Of a DNA stretch of 64,000 nt, positions 46,084 through 59,023 are shown one piece after another; positions within the stretch are counted from its first letter, which is position 1; each line of letters opens with the position of its first letter. Below the pieces are notes generated by a model that saw only the letters and a list, made by a program, of their open reading frames with translations, ran no database searches and was not told the DNA's origin. Source of the DNA: Harmonia axyridis (lineage: Eukaryota; Arthropoda; Insecta; Coleoptera; Coccinellidae). The position numbers and the translations under genes were made by a program. Location of the stretch: NCBI RefSeq assembly GCF_914767665.1, contig NC_059507.1, forward strand, positions 14,322,001 through 14,386,000, given 5' to 3'.

Positions 46084-47390
46084 AATCTTTCAACAGTTAC
46101 AGCCATGATCGACGTGCTTGAAACAATTTTAGAAGCATATAACAACGGCGAAGAGGTGGAAATGTCATGTGTTGATCTGAGCAAGGCTTTCGACAGTGTC
46201 TGCCATCGACTTCTTTTGGAAAAACTACAGCTCTATGGCGTAAGAGGAAAGGCACTGGAAATTTTCGCATCGTATTTGTCAGACAGGTATCAGGCCGTGA
46301 GGTGGAATGGGAAGGTATCGTCTCTGCTGAGAGTGGAGGTAGGTGTTCCTCAAGGATCAATTATGGGTCCGATTTTATTCATTTTGTTTCTGAATGATGT
46401 TTTCAACCATGTAACGTCAGATGAAACGTGTAGTTTCGCCGACGATACCTCATTTTTAAACAAGTCGAACTCTAGGAAAAACTTATATGAGAAAACAAAA
46501 ACCACAGAAAGGGAAGCGCTGAACTGGTTTTCTTCTAATGGCCTGCAGATGAATCCGTCAAAAACACAGAAGATCATGTTTAGCAATAAACTTGTAACAC
46601 CTCATCTATTAAGTATCTGGGTTTGGAGTTTCAGTCGGACTTGAGCTGGAGAAACCATATAACTAATCTCTGTAATAAATTATCAACATCAATATTTATG
46701 ATCAGAAGAATAAGACAAATTTCCCACTCGGGGGTTGCTAAAATGGTCTATTATTCATCCTTCCATGGACTAGCTGTGTATGGCATAATCATATGGGGTC
46801 ATAGTTCAGAAGCTGAGAGAGTTCTCATTCAGCAAAAGAAAGCTGTCCGAGCCATATTCGGGATGCAGAGCACTGAAAGCTGTAGGGATGTTTTTAAGAG
46901 GGAAAGAATACTGACGATAACATCAATGTTTATACTTACCTGTGTTAACTTTGTTCACAACAAACAGGACAAATTTATCAGAAATTCTGACTATCATGGA
47001 TATAACACTCGCGAAAAGGACAACTTCTCTATTCCTTATGCCAGGATAAAGAAAACCCAACAAGGTCCCAATCATACATGCCTCAAACTATATAATAGGC
47101 TTCCAAACCATTTCAAACAGCTTGGTGCATCGGTATTTAATAGGAGAGTGAAGGGGTTACTTTTAGAAAATACTATATACAAGTTGAGCGAATTTTTAAG
47201 TTAACTGTGACATCGTACCCAATTTTTGTGTTATTCAATTTTGAATATGTGTATGACTATTTATTATTATATTTTATGATGTTTTCACATTCATTTGACA
47301 AGCCATGTATTTTTTGATGGTAATAATTTGTTCATGAATTTTTATATTTACTGTATCATGTACAAATAAAATGCAAAAATATTGAATTCC
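46084..47390 (+). mobile_element. 5'-truncated non-LTR retrotransposon, reverse transcriptase C-terminal half
   Basis: The first part (46084-46610) encodes palm motifs VDLSKAFDSVCHRLLLEKL, VGVPQGSIMGPILFILFLND and the catalytic box FADDTS, then WFSSNGLQMNPSKTQ. A frameshift near 46605 breaks the KYLGLEF motif. The second frame continues from LGLEFQSDLSWRNHI through the thumb/C-terminal region (VYYSSFHGLAVYGIIIWGHS, KAVRAIFG, HGYNTREK) to a stop at 47202-47204. About 190 bp of 3' UTR with AATAAA-like tracts follows. Upstream parts (ORF1, endonuclease) are missing. It resembles CR1/jockey-like elements. It is a dead copy, though only lightly damaged. Confidence 0.9.
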
Positions 47391-48780
47391 CGAACAATAA
47401 GGAATAGGCATATATAAGGTGAAGAATATTTCAATTTTGTTTTGCTTCTGGTGAATTCTTTTTAACCTTCAAAAGGATATGTTCCCTGAATTTTTTCTGC
47501 AATCGTGGTGGCATATTCATACCACAAAATTCGATAAACCAGTATTCTGATACGTATTGCTATGCAATGAACTTTACCGGACTATTTCCTCTTTCTCTTC
47601 ATACCTAGTTCTTTCAATTTTTGATATATTAAGATCAAATTTGAAATATAGGTTTTTTAGGTTTCACTTTCATCTCGATAACGTTCACAAAAGCCTAAAA
47701 ATTATAACAAACAAAAATTTATGGAATTCATTTCATATGTAAGAATCCACCATCGGCGTACTACGAAATATTTTACGGGGCGAAAAAGGGCTTGACCCCT
47801 GAACGAACGTCTTAATGTAGCTTGTTACAATCACTCGGCATTGTGGATAATGCAAACCATAAAACTTAAACTTTATTTAAAATTCAATCTCAATATCTTA
47901 AAAACTGAAAGAGCTATGAAAAAAAAACTAATTAAAAATTTTTACCTTCTACAATGTAGATTATTATTAAAGGAAATTATGTGAAAGCCCAATAAAAATC
48001 GATGATTTCACCGACTGGAAATCAGAGAAATCATAATGCTTCTTCTACCTTTGGTAGACTAATGAAGCCTGACTTGTATTATGAAAATATAAATCATAAA
48101 AAGGAAAATATAATATTACTAAAAAATTACTATTATATAAATTGAATGAAATATATATAAAATCCACAATTTTCAATGAATTTGAGCTGGAAATGAAATA
48201 ACAATATCGTGAATTGTTTTCTGTGCTACATAAATTTAGGTGGATGCGCTTAAGAAATGTTAAGAAGTTAAGTTAAGAGTTAAGATATAAAATATGAATT
48301 TAATTAAATTTGCACGAAATTCATTCTCAAGTACTTATCATGTATCGGATTAGTGATTCATACACAACAAAAATCAAATGAAAAAAGTAATCTTACAAGT
48401 GGTAGTTATGAAAACAAACACCTCCCTAATATTCCTATTGTGTATAGTTCTTATCATCTTTATCATTTGAAAATTTGGTATAATTTTTAGTTTTTATTCC
48501 TGTTATTTTCTCGATAATACACATAAAACAATCGATAAGATTATTGAAGTATCCGAACAATATTTAAGCAAAGCATCATCTAAAATTGCCTGAGAAAGGT
48601 TAGGATGATTTTCAAATGCATAGGTGAGTGAACCATTCCAAAGTGTCGGTTTCTACCGCAGTTCAAAATTTTTCTAGTTAACAATTCGTACCTATTGTAT
48701 TGATTTTACCTCAATTTGGTTCAGAGGTTCATGTGGCCCTGAAGATTGGTTTTTTGATAAAGACACGAACTAAGTCCTTT
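47391..48780. other. Intergenic upstream of the GH31 gene
   Basis: AT-rich; no gene, clear repeat or RNA was seen. The last 100 bases should hold the 5' UTR of the GH31 gene. Confidence 0.5.
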
Positions 48781-51700
48781 ATGTTTTTTGTACTAGCATT
48801 CCTTCTGTGCCTGACGGCCGCAGTTAGGACTGAGTATAGTGAGGTTATAGAGTCTGGAGATGGACAATCTAAGCTGGGAATCACATATGTAAAAAATGAT
48901 GGAATGCTTGTAGATCTCATTGTTGGTAAGTTATGAATAATTCTGAGCTTATTTGTGATGAATATAATTATTAGTTTCTATGAAGATGAACCCTCGGAAT
49001 CGTGTGAGAAAAAAAAATTGGACCGCCTGAAATGTTTACAATTTACGTTATGTGTACTTCCATTCGTTATCTAGAATTTTAATTGACAACTTATTGGTGC
49101 TTTTTTGACATTTTTACTGACTAGTGACGATATTTTGTGAGATTCATTCTTGTTTTATTCCAGGAAATGAGACGAAACTCTCAGGCCATATTGGAAGGAA
49201 CATACATTTCATACCCAAAGGATGTTCCAACAACCTTTGCTCTTTCACAGACTCCAAGAATTTCACCATATCGATTACAATTCTTCAGGAAAGTTTCAAC
49301 ATCGAATGGTTCAATTTCAACAATTCCATAATAGCTTTCATTGATTGCTTCGACTTGAATTCTACCACTGTGTCATGGTTTGGAGGGCCAGAGACTTTTA
49401 ACACTTCTTGGCCCATTGAAAAGTTGGAACTACGAACACGACCATTCATTTCTTCGAAATTAGATAATGGAGCAGTTGTTGAACCTTACTGGCTCAATTC
49501 CAAAGGAGGTTTGGTATGGGTTAACAGTACAGTTCCTCTTTTTGTTGACCAGAATAATGGATGGAAAGACAAAGTTTGTTTCATGAGTAGAGCTTATGAT
49601 CCTTATAACCGAACACATGTAAGTAAGATCATAAGATACCAAACCAGGCGTACAAATTTGCTTCCGCTGTTTTTTTTTCCGAAATTCGAGGCTCTATTGT
49701 GAAAAACTGGTTATACATTTTACATTTATGATTCAAAGTATTGTCCATCACTGGCCACTATTTTCCTCCATCTTTCGGGCAGCGTACGAATCCCGCGTTG
49801 AAAAAACTGGCCATCTTTTGAAGCGATCCACGAATGGATCCAAGTTTCTACTTCTTCATAAGACCGGAAGTGCTGTTCAGCCAGGGATAGTCCGAGGGAG
49901 CAACGTTTGTAGAACGGCGGGTGAGGTAGGACGTTTCCAAGTATGTCTTGACCACTTTCGCAACATGGGGTCAAGCATTGTCAAGCTGTGAAATACTTTA
50001 TCATGTCTCTCGTTGTATTGCGGCCGTTCGTCTTTCAATGCTCGGCTCAAACGCATTAACTGCGTTCGATAACGATCGCCTGTGATTGTTTAAGTCGGTT
50101 TTAACAACTCATAATACACTCTGCTCATCTGATCCCACCAAATACTGAGCATGAACTTGGAACCGTGAATATTCGGTTTGGACGTCGACCTGGAAACAAT
50201 GCCGGGATATCCCGTTTCCCGTTTCTGCGTTTGGAATTATCGTAGTGAACCCATTTTCCGTGTTCAGTCACAATGCGATGCAGAAATCTCTGCCTTGCAA
50301 AAAGCTGTTCACAAGCAAATAAACGACGCTCAACATCTCTCGGCTTCAACTCGTACGGCACCCAATTTCCTTATTTCTGAATCATTTCCATGACTTTCAG
50401 GCAATTTGAAATGGCTTGTTGCGTCACTCTATAATATCCTGCCAATTCTTGTTGCGTTTGACATGAGTCTTGATCAAGTAATGAATCCAATTCTGTATCT
50501 TCGAAAACCTTCTTTCTTCCACCGCCATGCTGATCTTCGACGTCAATATCTCCGTTCTTGAAGCATTGAAATCACTCTCGGCACGTTCTTTCACTAATAG
50601 CGGCTACTATGGCAGCTACAAAGATATTTCAGAAATGATCAAAATCTACAGAAACTTTTTCAAGCAGGAACGGAGTGTGATGTTTTCATGATATTTTATT
50701 ATGATTGCTTCACAAGTCCATATCAAGATGTAAAGTGAATATTCTTTGATGACAATGAACTATATGTGTTGAGTTTGTTGATGTTGCTGTAACTTCACTG
50801 AATCAGTATTTGAACAATTCAATGTTTGAATATATGTTGTGTATCCCAAATATTACAATGACCGGCGTATCTTACATAAGCACTTTGTCATCTTATCCTA
50901 AATATTACTATTGAGTTTCTGCGACTATAACTTAGTGTTCTTATTTCAATTGAAGAAATTACTTATATTTCATTTTTCAGAATTTCCTGGCGTACAGTAT
51001 AGCTGCGAAAAACAATTCTAGGGATGCTCATATGTTTGCTGTCCAACATTATTTAGGAAAACCACAGAGTAAGAGGTTGAATACCAAAAATAATTGGATC
51101 TCATTCATTTTCATCTATCCTTACAGGTCTTCCTGACACACGAATGGTTCGAGAACCCATTTGGACAACTTGGGGAAAATACAAAGCAGAAATCAATGAC
51201 AGTAGTGTACGGGACTTCTTGAATGACATATACAGACACGGGTTTACAAAAGGACAAATAGAGATTGATGACAAATGGGAGGTAATTATTTGAAATTATC
51301 GATGGACTGAAATGGTTTTGAGTATTTCAGTGCTTCAATTCAGGGTGTTTACCTTAAGGTCGTACCAGCGGCTAGGCCATAGGTCGTTTCCACCTACGAC
51401 CTTGAGGTTAAGATTTGCTAAGTAATTTTATTTTATCCATCCATATCTTTTTCTCATGTATAAAGCGATCAATTAAAATTAAACAATTACAGGTTTGTTA
51501 TGGAGATCAAGTATTTGACACAGAGTCAAGGTTCCGTTCAATAAATGAAACTGTTGACCTCATCCACAAACATGGCTTCCGAGCTACTCTATGGACACAT
51601 CCCTTTGTCAATACAGACTGTTCCACCCCAGTTCGTAATGGTATAAGGCGAGGTGAGTCTTCTTTCATATTTTTGAGCGGTCGTTCCCCGAACCGAAGGC

Positions 51701-54700
51701 TTTTATCATGCTTATAGTGCCTGTTCAATCGGGTCCGGCCGTGAAATCGATGATACTCGAGCAGAACAATGTAGAAACTTGAAATTTCAAGGTCCAGACC
51801 TATTTTCAAAGAAGTACTGCACCAGACGAAATTGTACGCCATACAGTGACTCTTTGTGGTTTTTATGGCCTCTCAGCAGTTACATGAGGATGTTCTTAGT
51901 CCCATTATGCGACCATTTTTCTCGTTTGCATAGCCACCCAATGAAAATATGCTTCGTCGCTAATAGTATATTATAAAAGAAGTTGAAGAATGGGCTCCTA
52001 ATCCAACACGAAAGAGAAATTTGTTGAAATGAGTGTTAGAATTGCCTTCTGCAACGAGCATTAGACGATATTTTCTCTATTTCACTCAAGTTTTGTGAAA
52101 TATTGTCGAAATTCAACGCAAAATTCAGATTATACATCCTAGTGACTTTTGTATTGTATCTTGGCACTTGGTGTGACTGTTTCGAAAATTGACAGATTAC
52201 GGAATTTGAATTTAAGTCGTACTGTTCTAATTTTGAAATAATTCATAAATACGCATTAAATTCGTGAATTATGTCTGACGAAATCGATTTAACAATACCA
52301 GAATTAAGAGAAATTGCAAATAATGTTGCAAATCATTTCACTATGTCCAAATTATATTATATTGACAATTGAAGTGTGTTGAAATTTGATAGAATCGGAA
52401 GTCAGTGTAGATAACCACGAAGCGAAAAATTTAACTGGCAACAATGCTGAGTTAATGAGTTAAATACATCACTTTTTTAGTAATGTAATAAACTCATTAC
52501 GATACTGAAATGGACGAAAATTTTATGCGAAATATCTTCATCCAAAAGTTGTTGTTCAAGCACCCAATCAGCATATGGTCTACGCATTCCATGGTCAGCT
52601 AGCTTTAGTTCTTGTGTCAACTGTACCTCATGAGGATGTAGATGCAGGAATGGATAAACATCGATCTGCTTCAACACTTGCTTTACAGCAGCAATAGTCG
52701 AGCATGCATTTCGATAATGTATGGAACTTGATACATTAGTAACAGATCCAGTCTCCTCGAATTCTTTTACTTATCTTACCAATAGTAGGTTGAGATGGAC
52801 CATTATGTCAACCATAATATGCCCCTAGTACACTAAACGACTTACTGCAGAATCATTATTTCTGTTTAATTGACATATCCTTTCTTTTATAGGTATCTTC
52901 GTCAACAGTTCAACTGGCAACCCAGTAACTTCATGGTGGAATGGCAATTCATCTTACGTTATAGATTTCACTAATCCGCATGGTTCAGATTGGTTCGTGG
53001 ACAGACTTTTGAGAATCCATAATCTTCATGGCATTGATGGTTTCAAATGCGATGCTGGTGAAAACGATTGGCTTCCAAATGTGAGTACTACCTATTCCAT
53101 TTTACTTCTTCAGTTTTTCTTTATTTTCATCTTCAGTTATTCTTCTTCCTATTAACCTATTCAAAAGAAATCAGTGATATAGCGTAGATTTAGATAGAGA
53201 TTTAAGGTACTTATATTGAACCGCAATCTAATGGTCATCAGAGCAGTTCTTGCCATTAATCATCCAAGACTACAGCTTGCCTTTCAATTCCAGAGTTCTA
53301 AAGAACTCCAGTATCTCGGATGGCTTTAGGAACGTTACCTTCTTACTTCTACAAGTCACCAGTTGATCCGGTGTTTCTACCTCCTACCCCCAGAATCTGC
53401 ACTCGTCATCCTCATGATGTGCTATCTTGAGGCAACAATGCCCTATAAGGAATACAGTGAAGAGGTGTAGCATATTCTTGTTGAGATCCAGATACTTCTT
53501 AGATCTCGCAGTTTCAAAGTTCCGAAGAAACTTTTTGGATAAGCCTAATTGAAAGTTATATTATTTGAGAAAAACGTTGTACAAACCGAGAGGAAGGATA
53601 CAGCATAGATGCCAAAGCTTGGGTTTAGGCATGTAAATACAGGAAACATGAAATATTCTTCGTACTTAAAATTCGAAACTGAAACCGAGAATCATTCGAA
53701 TAGATCTTATTCAATATCATATAAATTTTCAATAAATATCATTGTGTATTTGAATAATCCGATAAGGTCAAGCTAAGCATGTTGGGAACACTTAAGAATT
53801 GCGTAGAAAATCCCTCCATCTATGTAAATCACTCTGAAATTTCAGCTTACAGGTTTTTTATGTTTTAAAAAAATGATATTTTCAGAAACCAATCTTCAAT
53901 ACAACCTATGATGACGAACCAAATTCTTGGACTAGGCTTTATCTGACAGCGTGTTCACAGCTTGGAGGTCTTGTTGAAGTCAGATCAGGATTCAGGTGAA
54001 AAGAAGTGAATATATTTCATCGAACACCTAAATACAAGTCCTCTTTTACAGGACCCAAAATCTGCAAGTGTTCGTAAGAATGCTTGATAAAGATTCAGTT
54101 TGGGGTAATAATAATGGTTTGAGATCGTTGGTTCATTCCTTGCTCCAGTTCAATATGATTGGATACACCTTGTAAGTCTTACTAATTTCACTTGAGGTGA
54201 ATCATCAATTGTTTTTCTGTTTCTAGTGTTCTACCCGATTTGATTGGTGGAAATGGTTATAATGGTAATATTCCGACACCTGAACTCTTGGTAAGATGGA
54301 CCCAAGCCAATACATTCATGCCAGCTATGCAGTTCAGTTACTTGCCATGGGAATTAGCTGATGCTTCGGTGAGTTCACCAAACAACCTCAAATTTTGAGT
54401 TTTGTCCTAGAAAAATACGAATCAAAACAAATTTATTACAATCAATTAACCTTTTGATAAATACAATGAAGGTGTAGGGAATCTATCGATTCCTTCGAAA
54501 ATATTCTAAGTCCGAGAACTGAAGAATTCAGTGTACAAACTTAGGATTATCAAAGCCACACCCCTAAGGGATCCGTAGAAAGGCTTTGCTAACGGTCGAA
54601 TGGAAAACAGCCTGAATGCCCATAAAACTCGGCATTTCAGGGCGAATAATTCAATTGAGTTCACAACAGTCTACAACTACAACATATGTTCAACACTTGC

Positions 54701-55576
54701 ACCGACAACGAGAAGATTAAAGATTTTCATATATGTTCCGGAGACCGACGAAAAAGTACCTGCAACGACCCAAGTGACCAGCGACACTAAGAATCGATTA
54801 GACAAATTATCATCTTCTTCACACATATTTAGTGGGTTGTAAATAAATTGAATAAGTGTTTTTATCCCATTCTGTTATTTCCCTAAATTGTCCTTGGCCG
54901 TGAACTACTTTAGTCACAGTATAAGGACCACAACCCACAAAGGTTACAGTAGGCTCTGACACAATCAAGTGAAAATATAGAGTGGGCTACGGCTAGCTTA
55001 CACAATCAAAAAAAAAGTTTTATATGTATATTTTGATCACGACAAAATTGCAGTTAAAAGAATTGGAAGAGCGCAAATCTCCTGACTCTTATATTTCCAT
55101 CAACTCTTTCATGTCATGTTTTTTAGCAGGCTTTTCAAGCAAGACGAGATAAAATATCTGTATATTTTTCAGTTCAATGCAACAGAAATTGTTAGAAATT
55201 TCACGGATCTCCACGAGAAGTATGCTGATATAATCGTTGACGCAATGAGGAATTCAACACTAAAAGGTACTCCAGTGAATCCTCCAATTTGGTGGATTGA
55301 TCCAACAGATCCTGTTGCTCTTAGAGTAGATGATGGTGAGTTTCTATCGATTGAATCAAGAGATTCAACTTCAAAAAATACCTTTTTTTAGAGTTTCTGC
55401 TGGGTGAAAAGATACTAGTTGCTCCTGTTTTGGATCAAGGTGCGAGATCAAGGGACGTTTACCTGCCAAGAGGTAGATGGTTAGATGGAAACAACCACAC
55501 TGTATATGCAGGAAGGAGGACTTTGAAACGATATGCCGCCCCTATTAATGTACTGCCCTTCTTTATACGACTGTAA
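48781..55576 (+). CDS. Secreted GH31 glycosidase, MYORG-like
   Basis: Eleven exons: 48781-48925, 49164-49618, 50981-51068, 51127-51281, 51493-51652, 52893-53080, 53886-53995, 54052-54171, 54227-54368, 55173-55335 and 55392-55576. They join in phase to 636 residues. ATG 48781 begins a signal peptide (MFFVLAFLLCLTAAVRTEY), so the product is secreted or in the secretory pathway. An N-terminal beta domain follows (SWFGGPETFNTSWPIEKL, PYWLNSKGGLVWV), then the (beta/alpha)8 barrel. The barrel has REPIWTTWGKYKAEIN, GQIEIDDKWE and GFRATLWTHPFVN, with the nucleophile in GFKCDAGE (Asp about 388). The acid/base is likely D446 or D448 in RMLDKDSVWG. Human MYORG is an alpha-galactosidase; insect relatives may hydrolyse alpha-linked sugars, substrate unknown. 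AATAAA is at 55793-55798. Introns contain mariner remnants. The intron at 53225-53560 may hold a retroelement scrap. Confidence 0.94.
49644..50640 (-). mobile_element. Mariner copy, 5'-truncated, in GH31 intron 2
   Basis: The left end AGGCGTACAAATTTGC is a mariner terminal repeat matching the 25373 copy's 5' end (AGGTGTACAACTTTGC). The minus strand encodes SERTCR, the GGGRKK-type linker, PYELKPRDVERRLFACEQLF, HRIVTEHGKWVHYDNSKRR and further transposase pieces with frameshifts. Similarity ends at about 50610-50640 in the N-terminal part, so the 5' end is lost. The element starts only about 25 bp past the exon 2 donor. Confidence 0.86.
51690..52790 (-). mobile_element. Split DD37E-type mariner remnant in GH31 intron 5
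   Basis: The minus strand reads HLHPHEVQLTQELKLADHGM and RRPYADWVLEQQLLDEDISH at 52670-52480, the linker region before the first catalytic Asp. Further on, at 51990-51700, it reads a degraded SDEAHFHLGGY-like block and GTKNILM-like text. About 470 bp of unrelated AT-rich DNA separate the two parts. There are many stops and no intact ends. Confidence 0.72.
54380..55172. other. GH31 intron 9, unclassified repeat-like content
   Basis: The middle (about 54540-54980) is less AT-rich than usual for introns here and contains an 80-residue chance reading frame. It looks like inserted repeat DNA, but I cannot name it. Confidence 0.35.
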
Positions 55577-56204
55577 AATTGAAGGTTTTATATATTTTTT
55601 ATTTCACCATGAGCATTGCAATTCGTCTGTAATACTTAAAATTGTATAAGATTCTGAGCAATCGATAAATCATTCAAAATCTAAGGTGGAACAAAAAATG
55701 AACTCAGTTTGAAAATATATATGATTCGATCGTGATATTAAACGTAATATTATTCCATTGTAAATTTTGAAAATGTAATTATATCTCATTTGAATAAAAT
55801 ATTTATTGAATCAAATTTAGTATCACTCAAGGGGAATAATATTCCTTCACGTTTTTTCATCTCTTTTCGAATTGATACGATAAATAGAATGAGACCGATT
55901 TCCAGTTTAATTGAGATAATTTTTTAGCGAGTCTTTCTGGAGCCAAATTTTATTTCATCCCGAGATCGCTTTTGGACTCTTCAGTTAGGCAATCCAGCGA
56001 TCTCTGTGAAAGATACCCTCCCTAACCATCGTGGAGAGGTGACTCTGCTACAACACAGCGACACCCATAACGCCACCTCACGGGCAGACAGAGTCACTAC
56101 AATTTAAACACTCACATATAACTGTAAGAAATTAATTTCTTGAAATACTCGTCATATATTCAGACATGAATTTTTGAATATTGTTATCTCAATATGTATG
56201 ACTA

Positions 56205-57055
56205 AAAATTGTGAACATAAAAATTTTTGGGTAAGAACGAAATAATTAGAGATCGCTTGATTTTGGAAAAATCAGTGAAAATTGAATTTCTTCACAAAAA
56301 TCGTTATATCTCCTAAAATATCTGTTACAGACCCCACAAATAAAAACGTTTTTCGAAAATGGAATTATGATATAGAACATGAGCTTTCAGGTCCGTATCA
56401 TGAGTCCAGAAGAAAATACAGCCTCGAGAAAAATTACAGAATTTTTCTTCAAAAATTTATGTTTATTATCAATTATTTCTGAAATAATGTTCAAATCGCC
56501 CAACTTCAAGCATTATATCGATTGAAAGAAAGGTATAAACTTTCCATGAAAGAACTTTCACCTTTTTTGATTTTTTAATGTATTTGAGTGAAATTTTTGG
56601 ACATAAAAATTTTTGGGTGAGAACGGAATTTGGATAATTAGAGATCGCTCATTTCCACACCATTCTCCGATTTTTCGTAGAACTCACGTTTGGGAGAAAA
56701 CTAGACTCGAAATTTCGGAAAAATCAGTAAAAATTGAATTTCTTCACAAAAATTGTTATATCTCCTAAAATATCTGTTACAGACCCCTCAAATAAAAACG
56801 TTTTGCGAAAATGGAATTATGATCTAGAACATGATGAGCTTTCAGGTCCGTATCTTTAGTCCAGAAGAAAATAAAGTTTCGGGAAAAATTACCTAATTTT
56901 TCTTTAAAATTTCAGTTTATTACCAATAATTTCTGAATTAATGTTTTAATCGCCCAACTTCAAGCATTTTCGTGGTCTACGTAATTATATCGATCGAAAG
57001 AAAGGTATAAACTTTCCATGGAAGAACTTTTACTTTTTTTGATTTTTTAAGGTCT
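56205..57055. repeat. Tandem duplication of a dispersed repeat (two units)
   Basis: Unit A (56205-56577) and unit B (56590-57055) align over most of their length, for example GACATAAAAATTTTTGGGT, TTGTTATATCTCCTAAAAT-like and AAAGGTATAAACTTTCCATG. Unit B has an extra block of about 65 bp (CATTTCCACACCATTCTCCG onwards) that unit A lacks. That block and its surroundings match the repeat copies at 20650-21070. Confidence 0.85.
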
Positions 57056-57450
57056 AGGTATAACGTAGACATATGTATACAAAATGCACTGCTCAAACTT
57101 CTCAAGTCTCAAGTGACCTGATTTTTTATTTCATGAGCTACCAACTCGTTTTTACCGACATTAAGAAATTATGAACTTTATGAGCTTTAGTGAATGATGT
57201 TTACAATATTCCTCTCGCCCAATGCATACGGAATGATAGTTTATCCAACAAAATGAATTAATGTTATCTAGTTATTTATGGGTATTAGTTGAATTGATCT
57301 TTAGCATGGAGGTCATGAAATCAGCTGAACCTAAAAAGACTCGTTATTATAAAATTATTTACAACCTTCACCGTTGTTTTTATCTATCTAGCGATGCTTA
57401 AAATGCGATTTTTGTTTAATATTTCCAATAAGGTTGAAATGTTGTCTGTA

Positions 57451-57685
57451 CAGGGTGGGCCAAATTGAATACTTTCGAATGGGAAGTCCTATTTCTATAC
57501 CAACTAGATAAACAAAAACATTTTCGAAAAACACCCTCTAACTATGTAACGGTGATAGCTATAGAGTTGCGGTTTTTCGCCAAGTTTCGTATGAAAATTG
57601 AACAACAGACACCGACATCTGTTTTCGTCAATCTAGTATAGAATTAGGACTTCCCATTCAAAAGTATCCAATTTGGCCCTCCCTT
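57451..57685. mobile_element. MITE with ACAGGGTG/GGCC ends (about 235 bp)
   Basis: The left arm GGGCCAAATTGAATACTTTC and GAATGGGAAGTCCTA pairs with the right arm TAGGACTTCCCATTC and AAAGTATCCAATTTGGCCC. The centre is short and there is no reading frame. Confidence 0.85.
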
Positions 57686-59023
57686 TATATATAAAATAAC
57701 CATTTACAAGCTTGGCGAATTGATAAATCCATTCAAAATTCAAAATTTTTCTGTTATAGCTTTGAATTTGCGGAAACAGATGTTTTTTTCATCAATTATC
57801 TGTTATCTTCCTTGAATGAATAACAAAATTATTGATTCGAACGAAATAAGGGTGAATAGAGAATGTATATCTGTTCAATAATACTAGAGTTCAAGGAAAC
57901 CTATTTCCTTTGTTAATTCATTCAATATCATGACTGAATATGTACAGTCATATCATACTACCATGGACAGCATCTGTTCAAATAAGTATGTTGGTTGCAA
58001 AAGTTTTCAAGAGGAATGTATCAATAAATGAGAAGCAATTTTACTTTTGCAATCTTATTTCTCGATCACTGAAGACTGCTGCAGTAATTTGGTAGAAACT
58101 ATTGCATAATTACCTTGACACCGTGATGGCATAATGTGAGTCAAGTTGGTGATTAAATCAGTGGCGTTGGCGATATTCTGCTGATGGGTGCGCTTGAACA
58201 AATACTGAATATTTCAAACAAAGTAGATATTATTGTTTATATCCCATGGAATACCTCAATTTGTTCAAAAGTCTGAAAATAAATATCATATATGATGGTT
58301 GCAAACAGATTTGGAGAATTCGGAATCAAAATTTCATCCAAGATACCTATGAAACAATACCATAAAAATATTAGAAATGATAAAGAACTGGAATCACGTT
58401 GCGAAATTCTATAAGATTCTTCCAGAATTTTTGGTTCATATGTTTACAAATATATCCTCTGAATTACCTATAAAATTTAGATTTCCTATAGGTAATTGAA
58501 AAGAAAACAAATTTAGAATAAATATCCATTCGAATTCAGCCTTAAAAATCAAATTTATTATATTTCACTATTAGTTTTGTTCTTCTATTTATATGCTTTC
58601 TCCTTTCATTCTCTTCTTTTATTCACTTTTGGTGACAAATAATAAAACTTAAATATTAAAAAGTACCAACATATTTGTGTTTCTATACATCATCTTATAA
58701 TATCAAATAATATAAACAAAATGAATTTAACGTAAACTAAATGCTCCCAGGAATCTTGGACCCCCCCCTTAAAAAAATCCCGGGCTCCTCCTTGTCCCCC
58801 CTATTCTTGTTGTTGGAATAACCAGTGAAGGACCAATACCAATATTTTATCGAATTATGGAATTCGAATGAAGTAGAATTTCTTTTGCGCCGCCCCTGTT
58901 CCGTAGATTTCTTAGGTACATTGAATATAATCATTATGGACTAAACCAGAAAATTGAAGTAAACATCAATCAGTGTCCAAACCATATAGACCTATTGTTT
59001 AAATTATACCAGTTCTATCAAAA

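Larger units (their letters stand above)
55577..59023. other. Intergenic between GH31 and lipase genes
   Basis: It holds the GH31 3' UTR, a tandem duplication at 56205-57055, a MITE at 57451-57685 and a C-rich patch at 58758-58805 that may be a transposon end. No gene was recognised. Confidence 0.5.

Noticed and set aside
48700..48780. Upstream in-frame extension of the GH31 protein
   Set aside because: The frame is open but begins with a non-ATG codon; ATG 48781 begins a good signal peptide.
51345..51412. Short inverted repeat AAGGTCGTA ... TACGACCTT
   Set aside because: Nine-base arms with a loop of about 30 bases are not remarkable in a window this size.
54600..54842. 80-residue frame in GH31 intron 9
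   Set aside because: It has no splice sites in phase with the gene and no known domain; probably part of an unclassified repeat.
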